Assembly: GCF_051014445.1 (NCBI RefSeq) | Contig: NW_027488368.1 | Span: 868,001-932,000 of the forward strand | DNA length: 64,000 bases | From: Colletes latitarsis | Lineage: Eukaryota > Arthropoda > Insecta > Hymenoptera > Colletidae | Direction: 5' to 3' | Part shown: positions 1-9,300 of the stretch, in pieces | Position numbering within the stretch: the first letter of the stretch is position 1 | Layout: each line of letters begins with the position of its first letter | The notes under the pieces: generated by a model | The model's input: only the letters and a program-made list of their open reading frames with translations | Database searches by the model: none | What the model was told of the DNA's origin: nothing | Made by a program: the position numbers and the translations under genes

Positions 1-1989
1 ACCCAGGATCCGTTCAACAAGTATGTGAAGAATGCGAAAGTATGAGTCTGATGAGTGAAAATCCCAGACCTAACCTAGACCTAACATGCGTTATCCTCTA
101 AAATATTGATCGAAACCAGGTTTAATGGACTGTTTCAGTGTGGTACCACATTACTACGTGATCCAAACCAGAAAAGCCCAGGATCTGTCCAACAAGCATG
201 TGAAAAATGCGAAGGTATAAGCCTGATGATGGCAGATCCAAGACCTATACCAGACCAAACTTGCGGTATCCTATAAAATGTTGATCGGGAGCAGGATTAG
301 TCGACTGTTTCAGTGTGGTACCACATCACAACGTGATCCAAACCAGAGAAAGCCGGGGATCTGTTCAACAAGTATGTGAAGCATGCGAAAGTATGAGTCT
401 GATGAGGGCAGATCCCAGGTCTAACCTAGACATAACTTGAGTTACCCTCTAGAATATTAATCGAAACCAGGTTTAATCGACTGTTTCAGTGTGGTACCAC
501 ATTACTACGTGATCAAAACCAGAAAAGGACCAGAATCTGTTCAAGAAGTATGTGAAGGATGCGAAAGTATGAGACTGATGGGGGCAAATCCTAGACTTAA
601 CCGAGACCTAACATGTGTTATCCTGTAAAATATTGACGGAAACCAGGATTAATTGTCAGTTTCAGTGTGGTACCACATTACTACGTGATCCAAACCAGAA
701 AAAACCCAGGATCTGTTCAACAAGTATGTGGAAAAAGCGTAAGTATGAGCCTGATGAGGGCAAATCCCAGACCTATCCCAGACATAACTTGAGTTATCCT
801 CTAGAATATTGATCGAAATCAGGTTGAATGGACTGTTTCAGTGTGGTACCACATTACTACGTGATCCAAACCAGAAAAAACCCAGGATCTGTTCAAGAAG
901 TATGTATGAAGAATGCGAAAGTATGAGCCTGATGAGGGCAAATCCCAGACCTATCCCAGACATAACTTGCGTTATCCTCTAAAATCTTTATCGAAACCAG
1001 GTTTAATTGACTGTTTTAGTGTGGTACCACTTTGCTACGTGTTCCAAAGCAGAAAAAACCCTCGCTCAGGTCAACATGTATGTTAAAACTGCGAAAGGAT
1101 GACCCTGATGAGGGCAAATCCCAGACCTAACCTAGACCTAACATGTGTTATCCACTAAAATATTACTCGAAACCAGGTATAATGGTCTGTTTCAGTGTGG
1201 TACCACATTAATACGTGATCGAAACCAGAAAAAACCTAGGATCTGTTCAAGATGTATGTGAAGAATGCGAGAGTATGAGTCTGTTGAGGGAAAATCCCAG
1301 GCCTAACCTAGACCTAACATGCGTTATCCTCTAAAATCTTTATCGAAAGCAGGTTTAATTGACTGTTTTAGTGTGGTACCACTTTGCTACGTGATCCAAA
1401 GCAGAAAAAACCCTCGCTCTGGTCAACATGTATGTTAAAACTGCGAAAGGATGACCCTGATGAAGGCATATCCCAGGTCTAACCCAGACCTAACATGTGT
1501 TATCCTCTAAAATATTGATGGAAAGCAGGATTAATTGACTGTTCCAGTGTGGTACCACATTACTACGTGATCCAAACCAGCAAAATCCAGGGATCTGTTC
1601 AACATGTATGTTAAAACTGCGAAAGTATGACCCTGATGAGGGAAAATCCCAGACCTAACCTAGACCTAACATGTGTTATCCACTAGAATATTAATCGAAA
1701 CCAGGTTTAATGGTCTGTTTCAGTGTGGTACCACATTAATACGCGATCGAAACCAGAAAAAACCTAGGATCTGTTCAAGATGTATGTGAAGAATGCGAGA
1801 GTATGAGTCTGTTGAGGGAAAATCCCAGGCCTAACCTAGACCTAACATGCGTTATCCTCTAAAATATTGACGGAAACCAGGTTTAATTGACAGTTTCAGT
1901 GTGGTACCACATTAACACGTGATCCAAACCAGAAAAAACCCAGGATCTGTTCAAGAAGTATGTGAAGAATGCGAAAGTAACAGCCTGAT
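1..1989 (+). repeat. 176 bp satellite array, left arm
   Basis: Tandem head-to-tail monomers of 175-176 bp; the palindrome core GGTACC recurs at 142, 317 and 493 and onward at the same spacing. About 11 monomers are present. No gene is visible; short open frames here are frame accidents of the repeat. At least two monomer types alternate: a GTTCAACAAGTATGTGAAG type and a type carrying CCAAAGCAGAAAAAACCCTC followed by AACATGTATGTTAAAACTGC (from about 1045 and 1396). Around 1229 and 1757 the variant ACCTAGGATCTGTTCAAGATG recurs 528 bp apart (3 monomers). The stretch from 121 is closely matched again from 7015, so the block is also duplicated downstream. The array stops in mid-monomer at the retrotransposon. 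Confidence 0.95.
1974..1989 (+). repeat. Left target-site duplication of the R1-clade element
   Basis: The satellite reads AAAGTAACAGCCTGAT immediately before non-satellite sequence starts. The same monomer position follows the poly(A) tail as AAAGTATGAGCCTGAT at 4643-4658. The two copies differ at two adjacent bases (AC versus TG). The first three A's cannot be separated from the poly(A), so the duplication is 13 bp at minimum and 16 bp at most. This length range includes the 14 bp duplications known for R1 in 28S rDNA. Confidence 0.75.
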
Positions 1990-1991
1990 AG

Positions 1992-4094
1992 ACCCTTGAT
2001 GACGATCCATGGGGGCGCCCATATAAGGTGGTGCTGAATAAGCTCCGCCCGTGGGCGCCCCCCGTCACCGAGGGTCTTGACCCCCGGCTGCTGGAGGACG
2101 TGGTCAATACACTCTTTCCAATTGGGGAGAGGGGACCGCGTCCTCCGGCGGCGGCGGCTGTCCCAGTGGAGTGGACGGCCGAGCTGGGGGTCACGCAGGA
2201 GGAGCTGGCAGCGGCCATCAGACGGCTCGGGGTTCGTAACACGGCCCCGGGTCCGGATGGTGTGCCCGGCCGGGTTTGGGTCTTGACCCAGGGCGTCCTT
2301 GGGGCCGACCTCAGGCGGTTGTTCGACCGCTGCCTGAGGGACGGGCGATTCCCCCCCAGTTGGAAGGTGGCGAGGATGGTCCTCCTCCGGAAGGAGGGTC
2401 GGCCCGCGGAGTCTCCCTCCGCATACCGGCCCATTTGTCTCCTCGACGAGGTGGGCAAGCTCTTCGAGCGTGTGATTGCTGCCCGCCTCGTCGAGCACCT
2501 GTCGCGGGGTGATCCCGGTCTGGCCGACTGCCAGTTCGGTTTCCGGGGGGGCCGATCGACTATCGACGCGATAGGTCGTGTGAGGGCCCTCTCGGAGGCG
2601 GCCGTCTCCCGGGGAGGGGTGGCATTGGCAATATCCTTGGATATTGCCAATGCCTTTAACACCCTCCCCTGGGAAGAGATAAGGAGGGAACTCGAATATC
2701 ATCGAGTCCCCCCTTGTCTCAGGGCGGTCGTCGGGGATTATCTCCGCGGCAGGTGGATCGAGTATCCGGGCCGGGATGGTGATATGCGGAGGGAGATGTA
2801 CTGCGGTGTTCCGCAGGGGTCGGTCCTCGGGCCACTCCTGTGGAACATCGCGTACGACTCGGTGTTGCGGGCCGGCCTCCCCGACGGCGTCAGCACGGTG
2901 TGTTATGCGGATGACACACTGGTGCTGGCCGTCGGGGCGCACTGGGGGAGGGCCATGCGTCGCGCGGAGGAGGGGTCGCAACGCGTCGTCGACCGGATCA
3001 GGGGGATGGGGATGACGGTGGCGGTCCATAAGACCGAGGTGATTGCGTTTCATTCACCTCGGCAGGATCCGCCACCCCCTCTGATACGGGTGGGTGGGGC
3101 TGACATCGAGGTGAAGCCCCAGATCAGGTATCTAGGGCTGATCCTCGATAGCCACTGGCGTTTCGAGAAGCATTTCCGCTGCCTGGTCCCCCGGTTGGAA
3201 AGGATGGTTGCGGCTCTGGGCCGGATCCTGCCCAACCTGGGGGGCCCGGCGGGCCGAGTTCGTCGCCTCTATGTGGCAATGGTCCAGTCGGTGGCCCTAT
3301 ACGGGGCCCCCGTCTGGGCGGACGACCTGGCTGTCTCCCGGCGCAGCATGACTATGCTGCGTCGGGTGCAGAGGCGCGTGGCGCTCAGGGTCGTCCGCGG
3401 GTATCGGACCATGTCACATGAGGCGGCGACGGTTCTAGCGGGGATGCCGCCCATGGACCTGCTCGCGCGGTCGCACGCGGTGATGTACCGGCACCGTGTC
3501 GACCGACGCACGGGGGTGGGGGCGGTCCCGGGCGGGCAGGAACCTGCTTGGGGCGATTTGAAGCGCCAGGCCCGGCAGTCCGTGTTGCTCGCGTGGCAGG
3601 AGCGGCTGGCCCTGCCAACCGCGGGGCACCGGACTGTCGGGGCTGTTCGGCCACTCCTGAAGGAGTGGCTGGACAGAGGCCATGGCAGCCTCACCTACCG
3701 GATGGCACAGGTATTTTCCGGGCATGGCAGCTTCGGAAGATACCTGTGCCGGATAGAGAAGGAGCCGACGGCGCGTTGCTGCCACTGCGACGCTGAGCAG
3801 GACACGGCGGATCATACCCTGGAGGTATGCCCCGCGTGGGAGGAGGAGCGCCGTGTCCTGGTCGGCGTCGTCGGGTGGGATGTCTCGCTGCCGGGCGTGG
3901 TGCGCGCCATGCTCGGCAGCGAGGAGAAGTGGAGGGCCGTGGCCTCCTTCTGCGAGAACGTAATGTTGCAGAAGGAGGCCGCGGGGAGGGAGCGCGAGCT
4001 TCAGCGGCGCACTGAAGCTCGCGCCCGTGCGGTGGCCCGAGGTCGTCGCCCGGTCGCGAGGCGTCGCGGGCGGCCGCCTCGGCGTGGCGGATGA
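1992..4094 (+). CDS. R1-clade ORF2 fragment: reverse transcriptase and C-terminal zinc knuckle (5'-truncated)
   Basis: The frame is open from the first bases of the element to the TGA at 4092-4094 (700 residues). It has no genuine start; the nearest alternative start is a GTG at 2028. Residue numbers count from 1992. DPWGRPYKVVLNKLR (5-19) is the linker before the RT. Finger motifs are APGPDG (85-90), YRPI (145-148) and QFGFR (181-185). Palm motif A is SLDIANAF with Asp217, motif B is GVPQGS (272-277), motif C is YADD (305-308), and RYLGLI lies at 379-384. A CCHC knuckle follows: Cys596, Cys599, His608, Cys613 (C-x2-C-x8-H-x4-C). The tail is very basic (Arg-rich) and may bind nucleic acid. 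Full-length R1 ORF2 is usually about 1000 residues, so roughly the first third, including the endonuclease, is missing. All catalytic Asp residues are present and I see no frameshift. Without the endonuclease or a promoter it is probably non-functional by itself. The long frames on the opposite strand are shadows. Confidence 0.93.
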   Translation, partial: TLDDDPWGRPYKVVLNKLRPWAPPVTEGLDPRLLEDVVNTLFPIGERGPRPPAAAAVPVEWTAELGVTQEELAAAIRRLGVRNTAPGPDGVPGRVWVLTQGVLGADLRRLFDRCLRDGRFPPSWKVARMVLLRKEGRPAESPSAYRPICLLDEVGKLFERVIAARLVEHLSRGDPGLADCQFGFRGGRSTIDAIGRVRALSEAAVSRGGVALAISLDIANAFNTLPWEEIRRELEYHRVPPCLRAVVGDYLRGRWIEYPGRDGDMRREMYCGVPQGSVLGPLLWNIAYDSVLRAGLPDGVSTVCYADDTLVLAVGAHWGRAMRRAEEGSQRVVDRIRGMGMTVAVHKTEVIAFHSPRQDPPPPLIRVGGADIEVKPQIRYLGLILDSHWRFEKHFRCLVPRLERMVAALGRILPNLGGPAGRVRRLYVAMVQSVALYGAPVWADDLAVSRRSMTMLRRVQRRVALRVVRGYRTMSHEAATVLAGMPPMDLLARSHAVMYRHRVDRRTGVGAVPGGQEPAWGDLKRQARQSVLLAWQERLALPTAGHRTVGAVRPLLKEWLDRGHGSLTYRMAQVFSGHGSFGRYLCRIEKEPTARCCHCDAEQDTADHTLEVCPAWEEERRVLVGVVGWDVSLPGVVRAMLGSEEKWRAVASFCENVMLQKEAAGRERELQRRTEARARAVARGRRPVARRRGRPPRRGG

Positions 4095-4609
4095 CCTAGG
4101 CTGGGAGGGGGGTTCTGAGGGGACCCTCCTCCCGCCAGGCGGCGCCGGGTCGGACCGGTTGGGGGTAGGAGTGCCTCCCCCTACCGGTCCGACGCAAGGG
4201 GAGGCACCCTCGGCGGTCTGGTGCGGCCATGAACGCCCGGCCGCCGAGGGGTGGAAACGGGGTCGCGGGCGGTTGCGAGTTGGGGCTCGCAGCCGCCACT
4301 AAACGCGGCCCCGGGACGGATAGCGGCGGGATGGAGTGGCCCCGTCCCGCCGCTATGAGGCAGTGTGTCTACTGGGGGGACCGATTGTCCCCCCGGGGGA
4401 TGGGCGCGAAAGCGCGGGCACGGGGAGGATACCGGAAGAATGCTTCGAGCGATTCCCGGTATCCTCCCAAAGCGTGCCGAAGGGTCACCGTGGGGTTTTT
4501 AGTGGGTAGGTCCCGCGCCTGTCGTTGTACGGGCGCGGGGAATCCCACACACCCCTCCCACCTCTCCCCAAGGAGGTGGGAGGGAGTCTTTCGAAGATTT
4601 TCCCCACGA

Positions 4610-4610
<1 letters not shown>
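4095..4610 (+). other. Retrotransposon 3' UTR with a chain of nine stem-loops
   Basis: Non-coding GC-rich segment between the ORF2 stop and the poly(A). Reading the strand shows consecutive inverted repeats: 4103-4113/4123-4133 (11 bp, one G-U); 4149-4159/4183-4193 (11 bp, extended by 4161-4165/4177-4181); 4269-4279/4286-4296 (11 bp, one G-U); 4320-4331/4345-4356 (12 bp, perfect); 4374-4380/4388-4394 (7 bp); 4404-4407/4412-4415 (GCGC closing a GAAA tetraloop); 4423-4435/4456-4468 (13 bp, perfect); 4512-4519/4532-4539 (8 bp); 4553-4564/4573-4584 (12 bp, perfect). In non-LTR elements the 3' UTR is commonly what the reverse transcriptase recognises to start target-primed synthesis. That role here is inferred. 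Confidence 0.8.

Positions 4611-4645
<35 letters not shown>
4611..4645 (+). other. Poly(A) tail of the retrotransposon
   Basis: Thirty-five uninterrupted A residues end the element and abut satellite sequence starting GTATGAGCC. The last three A's may instead belong to the target-site duplication. Lack of interruptions argues for a young insertion. It also shows that the RNA template was polyadenylated or that A's were added at priming. Confidence 0.97.
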
Positions 4646-4648
<3 letters not shown>

Positions 4649-4658
4649 TGAGCCTGAT
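4643..4658 (+). repeat. Right target-site duplication of the R1-clade element
   Basis: AAAGTATGAGCCTGAT matches 1974-1989 with two mismatches and resumes the satellite in register with where it was broken. Because monomer phase overlaps by 13-16 bp instead of being lost, the junction is a duplication and not a deletion. The bottom strand here ends in CTTT, which could have annealed to the poly(A) during priming. Confidence 0.75.
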
Positions 4659-7014
4659 GAGGGCAAATCCCAGACGTATCCCAGACATAACTTGCGTTAT
4701 CCTCTAAAATATTTATCGAAACCAGGTTTAATTGACTGTTTTAGTGTGGTACTACTTTGCTACCTGATCCAAAGCAGAAAAAACCCTCGCTCAGGTCAAC
4801 ATGTATGTTAAAACTGCGAAAGGATGACCCTGATGAGGGCAAATCCCAGGTCTAACCCAGACCTAACATGTGTTATCCTCTAAAATATTGATGGAAACCA
4901 GGATTAATTGACTGTTCCAATGTGGTACCACATTACTACGTGATCCAAACCAGCAAAATCCAGGGATCTGTTCAACATGTATGTTAAAACTGCGAAAGTA
5001 AGACCCTGATGAGGGAAAATCCCAGACCTAACCTAGACCTAACATGTGTTATCCACTAAAATATTACTCGAAACCAGGTATAATGGTCTGTTTCAGTGTG
5101 GTACCACATTAATACGTGATCGAAACCAGAAAAAACCTAGGATCTGTTCAAGATGTATGTGAAGAATGCGAGAGTATGAGTCTGTTGAGGGAAAATCCCA
5201 GGCCTAACCTAGACCTAACATGCGTTATCCTCTAAAATATTGACGGAAACCAGGTTTAATTGACTGTTTCAGTGTGGTACCACGTTACTACGTGATCAAA
5301 ACCGGAAAAGACCCAGAATTTGTTCAAGAAGTACGAGAAATATGCGAAAGTAAGACCCTGATGAGGGAAAATCCCAAACCTAACCTAGACCTAACATGTG
5401 TTATCCACTAAAATATTACTCGAAACCAGGTATAATGGTCTGTTTCAGTGTGGTACCACATTAATACGTGATCGAAACCAGAAAAAACCTAGGATCTGTT
5501 CAAGATGTATGTGAAGAATGCGAGAGTATGAGTCTGTTGAGGGAAAATCCCAGGCCTAACCTAGACCTAACATGCGTTATCCTCTAAAATATTTATCGAA
5601 ACCAGGTTTAATTGACTGTTTTAGTGTGGTACCACTTTGCTACGTGATCCAAAGCAGAAAAAACCCTCGCTCAGGTCAACATGTATGTTAAAACTGCGAA
5701 AGGATGACCCTGATGAGGGCAAATCCCTGGTCTAACCCAGACCTAACATGTGTTATCCTCTAAAATATTGATGGAAACCAGGATTAATTGACTGTTCCAA
5801 TGTGGTACCACATTACTACGTGATCCAAACCAGCAAAATCCAGGGATCTGTTCAACATGTATGTTAAAACTGCGAAAGTAAGACCCTGATGAGGGAAAAT
5901 GCCAGACCTAACCTAGACCTAACATGTGTTATCCACTAAAATATTACTCGGAACCAGGTATAATGGTCTGTTTCAGTGTGGTACCACATTAATACGTGAT
6001 CGAAACCAAAAAAAACCTAGGATCTGTTCAAGATGTATGTGAAGAATGCGAGAGTATGAGTCTGTTGAGGGAAAATCCCAGGCCTAACCTAGACCTAACA
6101 TGCGTTATCCTCTAAAATATTTATCGAAACCAGGTTTAATTGACTGTTTTAGTGTGGTACCACTTTGCTACGTGATCCAAAGCAGAAAAAACCCTCGCTC
6201 AGGTCAACATGTATGTTAAAACTGCGAAAGGATGACCCTGATGAGGGCAAATCCCAGACCTAACCTAGACCTAACATGTGTTATCCACTAAAATATTACT
6301 CGAAACCAGGTATTATGGTCTGTTTCAGTGTGGTACCACATTAATACGTGATCGAAACCAGAAAAAACCTAGGATCTGTTCAAGCTGTATGTGAAGAATG
6401 CGAGAGTATGAGTCTGTTGAGGGAAAATCCCAGGCCTAACCTAGACCTAACATGTGTTATCCTCTAAAATATTGGCGGAAACCAGGTTTAATCGACTGTT
6501 TCAGTGTGGTACCACGTTACTACGTGATCAAAACCGGAAAAGACCCAGAATTTGTTCAAGAAGTACGAGAAATATGCGAAAGTAAGACCCTGATGAGGGA
6601 AAATCCCAAACCTAACCTAGACCTAACATGTGTTATCCACTAAAATATTACTCGAAACCAGGTATAATGGTCTGTTTCAGTGTGGTACCACATTAATACG
6701 TGATCAAAACCAGAAAAGACCCAGAATCTGTTCAAGAAGTATGTGAAGAATGCGAGAGTATGAGTCTGTTGAGGGAAAATCCCAGGCCTAACCTAGACCT
6801 AACATGCGTTATCCTCTAAAATATTGACGGAAACCAGGTTTAATTGACAGTTTCAGTGTGGTACCACATTAACACGTGATCCAATCCAGAAAAAGCCCAG
6901 GATCTAGCCAAGAAGTACGAGAAAGATGCGATAGTACGAGCCTGATGAGAGCAAATCCCAGACCAAACCTAGACCTAATATGCGTTATTCTCTAAAGTAT
7001 TGATCGAAACCAGG
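4646..7014 (+). repeat. Satellite sub-block with 5-mer and 7-mer local duplications
   Basis: Distinctive monomers recur at short range: ATGGAAACCAGGATTAATTG appears in register at 4881 and 5761 (880 bp, 5 monomers). The variant with CCAGAATTTGTTCAAGAAG occurs at 5311 and 6543 (1232 bp, 7 monomers). The GAATGCGAGAGTATGAGTC type seen upstream of the transposon recurs several times here, so this block and 900-1989 belong to one amplified family split by the insertion. Confidence 0.8.
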
Positions 7015-9300
7015 TTTAATGGACTGTTTCAGTGTGGTACCACATTACTACGTGATCCAAACCAGAAAAGCCCAGGATCTGTCCAACAAGCATGTGAAAA
7101 ATGCGAAGGTATAAGCCTGATGATGGCAGATCCCAGACCTATACCAGACCAAACTTGCGTTATCCTATAAAATGTTGATCGGGAGCAGGATTAGTCGACT
7201 GTTTCAGTGTGGTACCACTTCACAACGTGATCCAAACCAGAGAAAGCCGGGGATCTGTTCAACATGTATGTGAAGCATGCGAAAGTATGAGTCTGATGAG
7301 GGCAGATCCCAGACCTATCCCAGACATAACTTGCGTTATCCTCTAAAATATTTATCGAAACCAGGTTTAATGGACTGTTTCAGTGTGGTACCACATTACT
7401 ACGTGATCCAAACCAGAAAAAACCCAGGATCTGTTCAAGAAGTATGTGAAGAATGCGAAAGTATGAGCCTGATGAGGGCAAATCCCAGACCTATCCCAGA
7501 CATAACTTGCGTTATCCTCTAAAATCTTTATCGAAACCAGGTTCAATTGACTGTTTTAGTGTGGTACCACTTTGCTACGTGATCCAAAGCAGAAAAAACC
7601 CTCGCTCAGGTCAACATGTATGTTAAAACTGCGAAAGGATGACCCTGATGAGGGCATATCCCAGGTCTAACCCAGACCTAACATGTGTTATCCTCTAAAA
7701 TATTGATGGAAACCAGGATTAATTGACTGTTCCAGTGTGGTACCACATTACTGCGTGATCCAAGCCAGCAAAATCCAGGGATCTGTTCAACATGTATGTT
7801 GAAACTGCGAAAGTAAGACCCTGATGAGGGAAAATCCCAGACCTAACCTAGACCTAACATGTGTTATCCACTAAAATATTAATCGAAACCAGGTTTAATG
7901 GTCTGTTTCAGTGTGGTGCCACATTAATATGTGATCGAAACCAGAAAAAACCTAGGATCTGTTCAAGAAGTATGTGAAGAATGCGAGAGTATGAGTCTGT
8001 TGAGGGAAAATCCCAGGCCTAACCTAGACCTAACATGCGTTATCCTCTAAAATATTGACGGAAACCAGGTTTAATTGACAGTTTCAGTGTGAACCACATT
8101 AACACGTGATCCAATCCAGAAAAAGCCCAGTATCTAGCCAACAAGTACGAGAAATATGCGATAGTACGAGCCTGATGAAAGCAAATCCCAGACCTAACCT
8201 GGACCTAATATGCGTTATTCTCTAAAGTATTGATCGAAACCAGGTTTAATGGACTGTTTCAGTGTGGTATCACTTCACAACGTGATCCAAACCAGAGAAA
8301 GCCAGGGATCTGTCCAACAAGTATGTGTAGAATGCGAAAGTATGAGCCTGATGAGGGCAAATCCCAGACCTGTCCCAGACATAACTTGCGTTATCCTCTA
8401 AAATATTTATCGAAACCAGGTTTAATTGACTGTTTTCGTGTGGTACCTCTTTACGACGTGATCCAAAGCAGAAAAAACCATCGATCAGGTTTACATGTAT
8501 GTTAAAACTGCGAAAGTATGACCCTGATGAGGGCAAATCCCAGACCTAACCTAGACCTAACATGTGTTATCCACTAAAATATTACTCGAAACCAGGTTTA
8601 ATCGACAGTTTCAGTGTGGTACCACACTACTACGTGATCCAAACCAGAAAAAAGCCCAGGATCTGTTCAACAAGTATGTGAAGAATGACGAAAGTATGAG
8701 TTTGATGAGGGCAGATGCCAGGCCTTACCTAGACATAACATGCGTTATCCTTTAAAATATTGATCGAAACCTGGTTTAATGGAATGTTTCTGCGTGGTAC
8801 TACATTACTACCTGATCCAAACCAGAAAAAGCCCAGAATCTGGCCCTCAAGTATGAGAAATATGCGAAAGTACGTGCCTGATGAGGGCACATGCCAGGCC
8901 TAACCTAGACCTAACATGCGTTGTCCTCAAGAATATTGATCGAAACCAGGTTTAATCGACTGTTCCAGTGTAGTACCACATTACTACGTGATCCAAACCA
9001 GAAAAAAGCCCAGGATCTGTTCAACAAGTAAGCGAAGAATGCGAAAGTATGAGGCTGATGTGGGCAAATCCCAGGCCTAACCTAGACATAACATGCGTTA
9101 TCCTCTAAAATGTTGATCGAAGCCAGGTTTAATGGACTGTTTCAGTGTGGTACCACATTACTGCGTGATCCACACCAGAAAAAACCCAGGATCTGTTACA
9201 CAAGTATGTGAAAAACCCGAAAGTATGAGCCTGATGGGGACAAATCCCGGACCTATCCCAGACCTAACTTGCGTTATCCTCTGAGATATTGGTCAAAACC
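7015..9300 (+). repeat. Satellite sub-block homologous to the left arm
   Basis: From 7015 the sequence follows 121 onward, including the unusual GTCCAACAAGCATGTG and GAAGGTATAAGCCTGATGAT variants. The AAAATCTTTATCG variant of 981 recurs at 7521. Offsets fall from 6894 to 6540 to 6188, i.e. by two monomers each time. After subtracting the insertion and its duplication, the first offset is 24 monomers. This copy lacks the retrotransposon. No genes are visible. Confidence 0.75.

Larger units (their letters stand above)
1990..4645 (+). mobile_element. 5'-truncated non-LTR retrotransposon, R1 clade, inserted in satellite
   Basis: A GC-rich 2656 bp insert interrupts AT-richer satellite DNA in mid-monomer. 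It contains the 3' part of a pol-like ORF2 (reverse transcriptase plus C-terminal CCHC zinc knuckle), a 516 bp 3' UTR and a 35 nt uninterrupted poly(A) tail, with a short target-site duplication on both sides. There are no LTRs. ORF1 and the APE-type endonuclease domain expected upstream are absent, so this is a dead-on-arrival copy from incomplete target-primed reverse transcription. The open RT frame and pure poly(A) suggest a recent insertion. Assignment to the R1 clade rests on the protein motifs. Related clades (LOA, Jockey) share the fold and cannot be excluded without a tree. Confidence 0.93.

Noticed and set aside
1883..3815. Long open frames on the minus strand and in other + frames within 1883-4300 (up to 385 codons)
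   Set aside because: They are shadows of the GC-rich reverse-transcriptase frame. They overlap it, carry no recognisable domain, and two of them run out of the element into the satellite.
1990..4645. Full-length, autonomous retrotransposon
   Set aside because: There is no 5' UTR, ORF1 or endonuclease domain. The frame begins at the linker before the RT and is preceded in frame by a TAG at 1989-1991 formed by the junction.
1990..4645. Proven satellite-specific targeting by this element
   Set aside because: Only one insertion is present among about 348 monomers in the window, so a single event cannot show site preference.
4229..4707. Short frames across the 3' UTR and poly(A) ending in a poly-Lys tract
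   Set aside because: They read through hairpins and the poly(A) tail, so the poly-Lys is just A repeats.
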